Shown here in pieces: positions 1-11,074 of a stretch of 64,000 nucleotides of DNA. The first letter of the stretch is position 1. Every line of letters begins with the position of its first letter. Under the pieces are notes generated by a model that did no database searches, was not told where the DNA came from, and saw only the letters and a list, made by a program, of their open reading frames with translations. Made by a program: the position numbers and the translations under genes. Origin of the DNA: Hemileia vastatrix (taxonomy: Eukaryota; Basidiomycota; Pucciniomycetes; Pucciniales; Zaghouaniaceae); assembly GCA_030280995.1 (NCBI GenBank), contig JASXTE010000008.1, forward strand, positions 2,995,001-3,059,000, in the 5' to 3' direction.

Positions 1-248
1 AAGAAACTAATTTTAATATATTGGCACAAAACTTAGGCTCTAAAATAATGCACTTTTTTAATTATTTATCTGTATTTAGTTATTATTAAAATGTGAGTCA
101 ACATTAATTATTAACATACATGAAAAATTCAATTTTGAATATTCATCCAATATTATATATATTCTCTACTTTATTCTCTTTCAAAACTTTGCTCTCACCC
201 TCTCTTTCTTTAAACTACCACCATCACCATAAAATTCATTTAATTAAA
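1..248. other. AT-rich leader before the helicase pseudogene
   Basis: AT-rich sequence without a recognisable gene. It holds an in-frame ATG at 120 that would add 43 residues to the helicase, but that stretch is low-complexity (a run of four His) and does not look like part of the protein, so it is treated as 5' untranslated or flanking DNA. The left edge of the window may cut off promoter sequence. Confidence 0.5.
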
Positions 249-2678
249 ATGTCAAATTTAAGATGCATTGGACAATTATCTTTAAATTTTAAACCTATTT
301 TTCCAAAAGAAAGATCTGTATTTGATGAAGTATACACTCCAGTTATTATGCAACAAGGAAGATCTTTAGTTCATGTTTTTGGATTATTCAAAGAAAGAGA
401 AGCAAAACCTATTGGTGATCTTTCTAACGAACAGAGAAGCCAAATTGGACAACTACTTGGAGAAATTGGATCTGGATCTCAAATTTTAACTGAGGAAAGG
501 GCTTTAAATCCCCAAATACCTTATTATTTTTGCTCTTACTTGGTTCTACAATTAAACAGGCAGTATAGAATTTGTGGCCTCCTTTTTTGTTTGACTGATT
601 TTATTATTCATGCTAAAGAAGTATTTCTAAATGCTCAAATTGATTTGACACCAATTCCACACTACAATCCAACCATATTCTTCAATATTCCTCATTCTTG
701 TATTCACACAACTTCTAAAATTTCTGGGACAAGGGATAATCAAATGGCAAATCTATCTATACGTGGTATGAAAACAACTCTGAAAACGCATCAGATTCAA
801 GCTATCAATTTTATGATAGAAAATGAAAATAACTTATCTGAAAAGTTAGAAAACCTGTGGAGGCATGCAGACAACAGCTGGCTGAGAGTGGGTTTTAATA
901 ATTATTATGAACAATTTCTTGAAGAAAAGTTATCCTCTGCAGGAATTGGTTCAATTCTAGCTGATGATATGGGCTTGGGAAAGACCCTCTCAACTCTTGG
1001 CCTAATTACTGCAACTCAAAGTGAAGCCAGACAATTCCAACTCTTGGGTGGTGGACAAGAGAAAGATAGGACATCAGCAACTCTCATCATTTGCCCACTT
1101 GCAAAATTATCAAACTGGGTCAATGAAATAAGAATTTACTTTGAAGATAATGAACTACCCTTCAAGGTTCTTTATGGGAAGGATTCAAAGAAAATTAATT
1201 TTGAGGAGCTTCAGAACCAACTAGTTGTTTTGACTACCTATGAGACAGCAAGTCCATTTTCTTCAAAGAAAAATACTCAACCTATTCCGCCAGTAACTCA
1301 TAAACTCATTTGGTACAGAATAGTTTTAGATGAGGCTCAGTAAGCATTCATTTGAATTACTAATAATTTTGAACATAATATTATAAAATCTGATGAAATG
1401 TTTAACATAATTTAAAATTTTAATCAAGAATCCCCAGTTTCACAAGAATCAGAATATATCGGCATTGGAGGCTGAGTATCGACTATGCTTGACAGGAACA
1501 CCACTTCAGAACCGGACAACTGATCTTCAAAGCCTTATATCATTCTTCAGAATTGAAAGATGGCAAGAAAACTGGTTGTGGATTAATTTTCTTATGAATG
1601 GCTTAAACAGAGGAAGCTCTAGCTCAATAAAATTGATAAATACTCTCATGAATGTCATATGGCTGCGGAGGACAAAAGAAGCAATCTTATCACTTCCTCA
1701 AAAAATTGAGCAAGGAATATCTGTAGAATTATCAGAACCTTGGCACTCAAAACTTACAAAGCTTCAAGAACGTTTTTCTGAGTATTATGGGCCTTCTTGA
1801 AACACCAACCTCCCTTAGGACTCAGCTGAGTTTCTCCGAGAACTGTCAATTTTACGGCAATTTTGTAACCACCCTGTCTACAAAAACCCAGATCAACCTC
1901 CAACATTTCCTTTCACATGGAAACATTCAGCAAAGATTATAAATCTAATCAGTCATTTAGAAATTTTTTTAAGGGGAGAACGGGGGATAATTTTTCCCAA
2001 GGCTGTTATATTTTCAGAATATGCGGACTTTTTGGAAATGTAAGGAATTCTATTAATTATCTCAATAACTTATTTTTAGCTTAAACAACATTTCAATATT
2101 CTATCCATTGAAACAGTATAAAAAAGGCTTTAGATGACCATGGAATTAGCTACACAGAACTTGTAGGAAAGTTGAGCATGAAAAAAAGGGATGAAAGTGT
2201 GGACAAATTCAAAAATGATGAAAGATGTCAAGTTTTGCTTGGTACAATCAAGGCTGCAGGAGTTGGAATAGACTTGAGGTGTGCACAAAATTTATATATA
2301 ATGGTAAGTCAAAGAGTCTTATATTGAAATAGAAAAGGTTGAAAAGAGAATTTGTTTAAAATATTGAAACAGGAGCCTAATTGGAATCCAGCAGTTGAAC
2401 AGCAAGCAGTTGATCGTCTGTATAGAATGAGCCAACAAAATGAAGTTCATGTACTCAAGTATTTTGTAAGCAGGAGTATTGAATTCAGCATTTATTAGAT
2501 ACAAAGAAAAAAGATTGAGCTATCAATGTATGTGAAATTTTCTTTACATAAAGTTGCATCATAGCAAAAAATATTTATCTGTTCTAATTTTTTAAGGTTA
2601 AGTGTCCCAAACATTGGAAACGAGGAATATGAGTCTGCTAGATTATTGATTAGGGAATTCATCAATAACTCACATTAG
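249..2678 (+). pseudogene. SNF2-family (Ris1/RAD5-like) DNA-dependent ATPase, decayed
   Basis: Spliced SNF2 helicase-like gene; intact members remodel chromatin or translocate on DNA in the nucleus. Visible motifs in order: Walker A DDMGLGKT (about 960-985), ICPLAKL motif Ia (about 1090), DEAQ box (1330-1340), LTGTPLQN motif III (about 1490), RQFCNHP (about 1855), VIFSEYADFLE (about 2010), GTIKAAGVGIDL (about 2240) and NPAVEQQAVDRLYRMSQ (about 2385-2430). Introns fit at 2040-2116, 2304-2372 and 2528-2596; the last exon ends at TAG 2676. Start taken at ATG 249 because the upstream extension is low-complexity. Damage: in-frame stops at 1798 (TGA), about 1816 (TAG) and 2496 (TAG), while homology continues past each. 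The first intron (donor at 1340) cannot be joined in frame with GT-AG ends and looks one base short at the donor. DEAQ rather than DEAH is usual in Ris1-like proteins. Subfamily is less certain than SNF2 membership. Confidence 0.88.
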
Positions 2679-2721
2679 AATTTGAAATTTGTTCAAGTAT
2701 GTAGGAAATGTTTATTGGGGC

Positions 2722-3782
2722 TTAACTATTAAGAAGTCTTAATTGTTGAGGATTAAGAGAAGCGAGATATAAAAAAGAATAGCATTCACTTGGCAAACCC
2801 CTGGGGACTGGAAAAGAATTAAAGTGAGTCTTGATTAAGGATACCAAATTTAATCTATCATATAATGCCAAGTTCTTAAGTATTTCTCCTGAATAAGAGG
2901 AAGATTCTTGGATTTGAATGTGTCTCTGGTAGAGATTTCGTGAAAGTATTGATAATTCTTCAGTTCTCCATGGCAATAAAATGCGCTTAAAAGAACCTTC
3001 ATCATCAATTTTGGTGTCTGAGCAACATTTGATGTTTTTGAAAAGATTCTCATACGTTTCACCACTTGGAAGTTGTTTAAGAAGGTGAGTTCGGTTAAAA
3101 GAATTCTGAAAAAGATTGTCAAATTTATATAAGCTTGTGTAAAAAAAAAGATAAAAATATTAGTTCTTACTTTCTTTTTTATTTTATATTTATACTTTCT
3201 TATTTTAACTATTTCACGGAAACTATCAGAATCTTTTCCGAGTCGTAATTTATCAGCATAACCTATAAACCAGCGGTGAAGAACACCCATTTGATTTATG
3301 TAGGAAATATGAGTAGAGTCCATTTAATAAGAAACCAAATAATTATTTTCCAAAGCTTTATCCCAGTGCTTAATGATAATTTTTGCCAAAACTTGATTCC
3401 ACTCGTGAAACCAATCAAGATTCCAAGCAAACATTTTTCCAGGAAAGTTGCATTGAAGAAGAAAGTGGATAAAAGCATTGTAGAATATAGCAGGGATTTG
3501 TTCAGAAACACGATAATTTCGTTCGGGATATTGCAAATTAATATCAATGTTGAGAGAGCTTATATTGAACAATGAAAACCTATGTAGTTGTTCTTCGGTG
3601 GGGTTCAGCTTCCATTCATTAGACTGAGGTGAAATATTCAAAAGCACATGACAGAAATTGTAAATAGACCTGCAAAAATGAGAAGTTGATCGAGGGAGTA
3701 TCTCATTGAATCTTTTATTTAGTACACGTGTATTAGTAGGTATTTTTCCCTGACGAAAATAAGAACAACTAGAGCTCATCAT
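2722..3782 (-). pseudogene. Uncharacterised rust-type protein, one stop
   Basis: Two-exon gene on the minus strand. Exon 1 runs from ATG 3782 or 3779; one intron at 3106-3170 has a clean GTAAG donor and CAG acceptor; exon 2 continues in frame to a stop at 2722. A single in-frame TAA at 3324-3326 (after residues LVSY) interrupts an otherwise continuous frame, with clear coding character on both sides (MDSTHISYINQMGVLHRWF follows directly). Visible features: YPERNYRVSE followed by a hydrophobic, Trp-rich block (WNLDWFHEWN, about residue 130), a short Lys-rich linker, and a C-terminal WRTEEL and PRGLPSECY segment. From memory, proteins with this order of blocks are numerous in Puccinia-type rusts. 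I know no function and see no catalytic motif. It lies between the helicase and the transposase in the opposite orientation, so it may be cargo of the same mobile block. Confidence 0.65.
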
Positions 3783-4812
3783 ATACTTTATGAAAAGCAA
3801 AATGAACAAAAATATAAAATTTTGAAAGGATATGGCAACAAAAACACTACTATAATAAATTTTTTATTTTAAAAATAGTTAATAATGAAGTGTTGAGTGG
3901 ACGGACAGATGAGCTTTCTCATGAATATCTTTCTCTATAAAATATGGATAACTATGTATGTTCATAATTAATTTAAAAGGAAATAACTCAGCTGTAATAG
4001 AAAATTATTGCATGATAAACGGGTAAAAATATAATGCAGAATCATTTTGATTTTCCAACTTATTTTGATAATATTTTAATGCAAATAATGACCTTATTTG
4101 AGCTTGTTGATTGTGCTGAAAAACTTATTTTAAAAATTTAGATTAACACCTTATTAGTATGTATATATTTTATTTACCAAGATTACTTGGAAACCATACC
4201 AATTTTTCAGAGTTTGGAATAAGCAACTTAATGTAAAAATTCTGTTTTATGGATTCTGGAAGCTTTACTTTGATGACCTCTTAGATTTGAAAATTTTAAA
4301 ATAATATATTTTGTTGAAAAAATATTTTTTTTTTCAGACTGTAATTCTATATTGTGAAAAATAAATATTATAGATTTTTTTATATCTTGTAGTGATTATT
4401 AGTGAAAACCCTTCTGTTACTTGGCAGAATTTTATTAATTCAGGTGATTGCAGAAAAAAAAACGGCAACACTTAAATAACTTTATTATTATAAATTAAAT
4501 GGTATTATTTTGATTCAAGTTATATCATAGTTTCTCCTATATTTAAAAATGTGATCAATTTGTATTCTCTTATAGTATTATGCTTTGTGCAAAATAAGCT
4601 GTTTGATAAACATGTATGCAACATTGTAAAATGTAGCGAGTCTGAAACATTTTTCTGATGCACAGTATGGATACCTACTTAATGCATGGTTGATCTGCAT
4701 GAAAAAAAAATTCAAAGAAATCCATGGTAACCAACTTGTTGATAAACTTCTTGAGACGTAAAAATTAGCTTATTTTAGTAAGTGCTTCACAATAAATAAA
4801 TAGTTTGTATGA
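3783..4812. other. Intergenic AT-rich stretch, nothing recognised
   Basis: About 1 kb between the minus-strand gene and the transposase, rich in A/T runs. I see no open frame of interest, no repeat shared with the rest of the window and no terminal inverted repeat. Confidence 0.5.
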
Positions 4813-7800
4813 TTGCTACCATCCAGTAACATATTTCTTATATCCAGAAGTCTTAAAACGACACCATTTTTTCATGTTTGTAAATGTGAAGAGCTTGGAT
4901 GTTCATCAAGAAAGCATCAGACCTCATTGGGAAGCTTTGAAGTTGGTGTAGATTTCAAAACATCTCAGTCATACTCCAAACATGAAGAGGAAAGAAATCG
5001 CAAAGCAAAGATGGTTGGTACATCCAGCGCTTCACCTAACTTAGGATCCAACATCCCAGATCTTGTAAGACATCAATATTTGATAAATAAAGAGAAATTA
5101 TGTTTCAATTAATCTCTATTTTTTTTCTTTTCTTAGGGGCAGCCTGTTTTGGAAACAATTCAATCTCTACCACGGTCAAACAATTTGAATTTGGAAGAGC
5201 CTTATAGCCAAAAGATAATGTGGCAAGCAGCGAAACTTTCTCTTATCCATCATTTAAGCAAAGAAGGTTGTGCTGAATTTTTGCATGATGAAGTCAACAA
5301 ACTCCAACTTCTTAGTGACATAGGCAAACTAGATGCTAGCAGAATCATCAGCCTGATTCCCCTTTCTATAGAGACAGTTTTTAGTTGATTGCAACTCAAT
5401 CCATTATTTGTCACCAAGACATGCTGTGCTAAGTGCTTTACTCTTTATGAGTATATCCCCAAACACCAACCATCGATCTTATCTTGTACTCAACCTTTTT
5501 ATTCATCCTCAAAGCACTATTTGAAAGATTTAGGACAGAGAGAAGAAACTGTCAATTGTGATGAAAATTTGTATTTGGCTAAGTACAAACAAGGAGAAGC
5601 AATCTACCATCCTTGTAAAACATTTCATCACAACAGTTTGGTTGAATGGCTTTCAGGAAAGTTTAAACTAATCAAATTCGAGACACTGATTGATAAAAAA
5701 TGATTTTCTAGAAAACATGGAAAGGGATGTCATGAAAGATGTATATGATGGTTTTGTATGGAAAAATTTTCCAGATATTTCTACGACTCGAAATAGAAGT
5801 GTCGATGGATATACAAAAATCCAAGGTAATTTAATGTTTAGTTTATATGTTGACTGGTTTAGGCCGGGTGGCAATCGTATTGGAGGTCATCAGAAATCTG
5901 TGGGTAATATCTTGTTGGTGTGTATGAACTTGTCTACAGAAGATCGATACAAAACCGAAAATCTATTTTCGTATGCTATTATTCTCAGTCCAACTGAGCC
6001 AGCGAGTGAACAAATAAATCATAATCAGAATCCTCTTGTCGATGAACTAAAGACTCTATGGGATGGCATATTTATTGAAAAATCACCTCACTATCCACAG
6101 GGCCAAAAAATAAGGGCTGCATTATTCTCTTTAATAGGAGACATTCCAGCGATGCGAAAGATTGCTGGTTTTGCAAGTCACTCAGCCACTAAGTTCTTCT
6201 CTGTCTGTCATATTTCAAAAGATGAAATTGGTGAGCATCAGGTCAAAAAATTTTCCTTATGTACTCATGAGGATCATATTCACTGGGCAGAGAAGTGGAA
6301 AAAGTGACAGTCACATTGGGAGCGGGTATCTATTGTTAGGAGTCATGGGGTTCGATGGAGCAAGCTAAATAACCTTGTATATTGGCAACCTACGGAATAT
6401 TGCTCAATTGACTTGATGCATTCACACATGCTTGGAAATCTTAAAGATCACAGTCTAACTTTTTATCTAATACAAAATGCCGCAATCAACCTAGAACAAA
6501 AGCTGACAAAGGAAAAAAATTGGCATGTAAGAAGAGAAGATGATGATGCACGTTCTGATATATTTATAAATAAGCAATATAAAAAACGTAGAAGCAGCTT
6601 AATCAGCACTGATGCCAATAATATTGAACCAGTGGGACGGCAAAAAAGACTACGATATACAAGTACAATGAGACGGTCACAAACATATCTTAGAATGGAT
6701 AGTGGAGGAGCTGAATCGGAAGGATAAAACAGCCAGACAAAGTCATCAAGTTCTGAACATCACTTTCAAACCTTAGAGTTTGTCTCCAAAAATTCTTCTG
6801 AAAGTGGAAGTCGAAATTCAACCTATAACTTAAGGCAAAAAAGTATCAGTATATCAGAAAGTGAAAGATCTAATTCATCCGTTGAGACTTTTAGAAGTAA
6901 GGAAGATAAAAAGAGGGGCAAAGAGAAAGAAAGTGAAAGAACTAGGAATCCACGATTGTCAGCCACTGAGCTAGAGGCAGTGTGGAATGTGATAGAGCAA
7001 ACAAAAAAACCTTCCTGGATTTCACGAGTTCCAAAACAAGTAGGATCTAAAAAGTCAGGTTCCCTCAAAGCTGCCGAGTGGCATGTACTTTATAGTGTTT
7101 ACTTTCCTTTGTCACTTATCCCCCTTTGGGTAGAAAAATTAAATCAAGCCGAGACATCCGTGACATCAGACCACAAACCTAGAGAATATTATCTTCTCAA
7201 ATCACTCACCACTTTAAGTTCAATTACCAACTTTTTGACTTTAAAAAATGTGTCTGCCAATGAAGTTGATGAATTAAAACAACTGCTATTGGAGTATTGT
7301 AACTGCTTGGAAGAAGGTTGGAAAAATATCAGCATTAAGCCAAATCTTCATTTCACTCAACATTTTCCAGAAATGATTAAATGTTTTGGTCCACCCGTAA
7401 GTATGGCTACTTGGGCTGCTGAAAGAGTTAATGGTATATTATTGGAAATTCCAAACAATCATCATCTAAGTATTTAATTTGGTATTTGGGCGCTTAAAAA
7501 TGCAAATGAGCTAATTTATTTTTATTGAACATAGAAGAAATACCACGGACCATACTCAAGCACTGGCATTGGAAGTCTAGGGTATTGGAACTAGGTGAAG
7601 CTGAAGATGATGCTCAGTATGGATATAATATTAAAAAAATTGAGTACGATACAAAAAAAAGACATTTCCATTTAACTGAGGCATTATTTACAAAATGGGT
7701 AAGGGCACGCTTAAGAAAAGAGACATCTAAACGGGCTTTGTTACCATCAGAGAAGGTAGGAGACAGGGTAGTTGAAAATATAGCAAGCATATTGGTCCAT

Positions 7801-8222
7801 GGAAAGCGTTATACGACTCATGAACAGAATCCTGGGAATTCTACCATTGAATTCTACTTTGGAAAAGATAGTCAGTTTGGGCATATTGATCAGCTTTTTA
7901 GTTCAAAGGACAATAATGAAAAAGTCTATCTAATTGTTAGTCCATTTAAAGAGCTTATACCAGAAGATAAAAAAAAGGATCCCTATGAGGCTTTTCCACA
8001 AGTGCATTGCCGTTTAGTAAGAGTAGAAAAAGCGACACAAATTGTGATAAATCAAGATTCAATTATTGGACATGCCACCACTTTACAGCACCAAAGGGGA
8101 ATGTTTGGAATAAAGTACCATGTTATCACTGCTGTTGGACTTCAGACTCTAGTAAGTAAAAAATTAAACAACATGGACATTTTATTTTTGTTAATATGGT
8201 TGAAATTATTTAGGATTGGTAA
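4813..8222 (+). pseudogene. Plavaka/tnp2-type DNA transposase, decayed
   Basis: Spliced transposase of the CACTA-like tnp2/Plavaka class that moves TIR DNA transposons in basidiomycetes. The N-terminus has a Cys cluster (VCKCEELGC, about 4880) and a second pair (CCAKC, about 5410). The core reads DVYDGFVWKNFPD, SLYVDWFRPGGNRIGGHQKS, CMNLS, LVDELKTLWDG, KIRAALFSLIGDIPAMRK and GFASHSATKFFSVC (5720-6210), then HGVRWSKLNNLVYW and DLMHSHMLGNLKDH (6340-6440). A Ser-rich linker precedes KPSWISRVPKQVGS and LKAAEWHVLYSVY (7010-7100). Introns fit at 5065-5136, 7470-7534 and 8152-8213. Damage: TGA 5386, a one-base frameshift in the A-run near 5697-5702, TGA 6305 and TAA 6725; no good ATG lies near the 5' end. 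Family assignment rests on recalled similarity to rust tnp2 proteins and the conserved D/MH context; no TIR pair was located. Confidence 0.85.
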
Positions 8223-8644
8223 GAATTTGGAGGATTTGGAAAGTTTGTAATAGATCTTTGGAACAGCTAGATGCAAGATTAATAAATAAAACCTTTTGAG
8301 ATGTTGCCTAAATGTTTAAGAAAACAATAACAAGGGCATTCTTTACGGTTTAGAAACCCTGCTATTAATGAGTGACATTTTATTGTAAATGTAATTTCAA
8401 CTAAAAGGAATTCAATGTTCTATACAAAGTCTACCTATACTTGAAAAATATTATAAATAGTTCAGAACCATGGTTGAAAAATCTAAGGACCATATTTTTC
8501 AAGCCAATAAAACTGAGTTTTCCACTAATTTTTTCGCTTGAATATTTTATTCATTAAACTCACAATTAAAATGTATAACTAATTTCTCTTTAATATTATC
8601 TTGTCTATATTCTGAAAGTTAATAATTTTTTTATAAAGCACAGA
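8223..8644. other. Intergenic stretch, nothing recognised
   Basis: About 420 AT-rich bases between the transposase and the next gene in the same orientation. It probably holds the transposase 3' end and the next promoter; no specific site can be supported. Confidence 0.4.
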
Positions 8645-10336
8645 ATGTCTAATACTGGTGATGCCATGCAGGTTGATACTCCATTAGAAAGTAATGTTGG
8701 AGTGCAAAATAATCCTCCCCCTCAAAATCCTAGAATGCCTCCATCGGGTCCTGCTCCCCCTGAAAGACCAAGTGAAAATCCAGGTAAACCCTAACCTCCT
8801 CCTCAGTATTCATCAGATCACCAAATTTGATCAACTGATTTCTCTTTTAATATCACAAATACAGATGGTCGATCCGCACCTGGTAATTTTCAGCAGGAAG
8901 AAGAAAGTGTAGGTAATGATTGGGCTAGTATGTTGTTGAATCAGTTTCTTGGAAGCGGTGGGGGATCCACTTCTACTAACCCAGCCACCAGTACCAGTGG
9001 AACTGGTGAGTAAACTTTTTCAACATGCTTTTATGTTTTAAAATAGGTTTACCAATTTTTATTTTCAAAAATTTGCAGTTAATCCCTCTCTCATAATTCG
9101 AGCTACTGATGAGCGCAGAATACTTGATGCTGAGTCACTTCAAAATGACCAAAACTTGAGAATGGTTAGAAGCATAGTTACGAGGTGTGATGTACCAAGG
9201 AGCTCAGATTCTATTAACCAAAATATCTATCACTTTTTGAAGTTCTGTCTTGGTGGACCCATTAATGTATCTGAGTTTCCTATAGGCCCAACAAATGAAG
9301 AAATTTCAGATTGGAAAAATTGGCATGATTACAAGCAATTGACAATTGAAACAGCATTAAAACAGGTTCAAAACGCACCGCAGGCAACTTCAGCTGCTGA
9401 TTGTCAATTTATTTTAACAAATACTGCTATATTCTTGCATTCCAAAATTCATCTACCAACTTTTATTTCAACACCTGAGCCCCAAGGACTAAAGGGAGGA
9501 GCTGCTGTACCGATCTCTGTAAAACAGCATTTTGAACGAGAGCTTCAAGAGAAAGGATTTCGTTGACTCACTTTTGATTAGAACTGTCAAAATTTTTCTG
9601 AGTCACTATGGAATAAAGTAATGGGGAGTGTAGTATCAGACCATTGTACTAAGTGGCTCTCAACATTGAAAAATATTGATTCAGAAAAACTCAGGTTTAC
9701 ACCAATCATCGTCGAGAAATGGGTGGTCAACAAGGGAAAGGAGATTCAAAAGGTGGCTGGTCAAAACTGTGAGGTGATTGAGGCAAGTAGAAAGGAAAAG
9801 AGATCAAGAGCACAGATAAAGCGTTATCAAACAAAGGTATTTATTCAAAGCATAATAATTAAAGAAAGTCTATTACTAATTTGATTTGATTTTAGATTTC
9901 AAAAAACCGCTACGACATTGCAAGAAAAAAGTGCTTTGATCAGCCAGGCTTTGTAGCAATTTTTCATGATACAAGTCTCATGTCTGATTTAGAAGAAGCC
10001 CCACCCGATCCAGAAGAGAATCGTCCTAAACGAGTAGTTACTGGATAGAGAAATACAAAACTCAATAAAATTTTAGATAAAATGGACAACTTGACTAAAA
10101 AGACGGCCCATTCAAATGTTGAAAAGGCTTCAATAAAGAAACTTTATGATTGCTCAACTAAAAAGACAGCTTCAACAGATGGTATCTTGAATGTGCCCAA
10201 ATTTCTGCCAAAAAACTGCTATTCCCCTGGATATTTAACAAATTTGTCGGTTAATGAGAGGGAGTTACTTGACGTTTGAGAAGATATAGATTTCGCCAAA
10301 GTTAATGAAGCACTAGATCGAGCAGCAGCACCTTAA
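8645..10336 (+). pseudogene. Uncharacterised rust-type protein, four stops
   Basis: Four-exon gene. ATG 8645 opens a Pro/Asn-rich low-complexity N-terminus (MSNTGDAMQVDTP). Introns fit at 8784-8864, 9006-9078 and 9837-9895 with GT-AG ends that keep the frame. The conserved body starts near 9080 (IIRATDERRILD) and includes SDWKNWHDYKQLTIETA, DCQFILTNTAIFLHSKIHLP and, after the third intron, NRYDIARKKCFD and MSDLEEAPPDPEENRPKRVV. Reading stays in one frame to TAA 10334, but is broken by TGA 9564, TAG 9579, TAG 10046 and TGA 10277. I recall similarly organised rust proteins of unknown function; no enzymatic motif is visible. Its position directly downstream of the transposase, same strand, suggests cargo of the same mobile block, now dead. 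Confidence 0.6.
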
Positions 10337-11074
10337 ATTTTTTACCCCACTGGTAACCATGTATATAGAGTGATAGTAATCATTTTTTAAATATAACATT
10401 ATTATTCTTTCTTATAAAAAATTCCAATTGATGTATAAGATAAACGAGAGCAAAAGAATTAAAGATTTTAAAATTATTGAGCATAGAAAAACATATATAT
10501 ATTTTTGTAAAACTTTAAGACATGATAAACATTTTGATTAAATAAATTTGAAATTTTTTTATGCACAATAAATGAACTTAAAATAAATGAAATTGAATCT
10601 CTTCTCAGATACTTATGACAAGATCAAATTAAAGCCTAAAACAAGAATAGAATTAGATTCTAAATCTCAATTTAGAATACCTGTTTTTCAATAATTATAA
10701 TTGCTTTTTTATTGACTAAACGCCACCAATGATTAGTATAAAAATGCACATGTGAAAAAAAAATGAAAGTGAACACCTTCCCTCACCAAAAACAAAAGAT
10801 CATTAAAGGCACTCAAAAATCCATTACCATAGTTAATAAACTAAATATATACAAAAAATTAAAGCATTCAAACGATGGGGATTTGTTTACACAAGGATCT
10901 TAAGAAATTTTTATTTTTAAAGTTCACTTTTTGCAACAATAATTGAAAATTATTAATCATTAAAAACCAAAAAATCATCAATTTATATTTGGTTTTCATG
11001 CCTTAAAAAATAAAAGAGGCTTTAATAACATGTAATTGATAAACATACTTCATTAGAATTTAAGTATTGTGCTA
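10337..11074. other. AT-rich spacer before the palindrome array
   Basis: About 740 bases of A/T-rich sequence without a supported gene or repeat. It separates the left gene block from the palindrome array that begins abruptly at about 11075. Confidence 0.5.

Noticed and set aside
120..248. 43-residue N-terminal extension of the helicase with a signal-peptide-like stretch
   Set aside because: A nuclear SNF2 protein needs no signal peptide; the segment is low-complexity and ATG 249 has a better fit to the start of conserved sequence.
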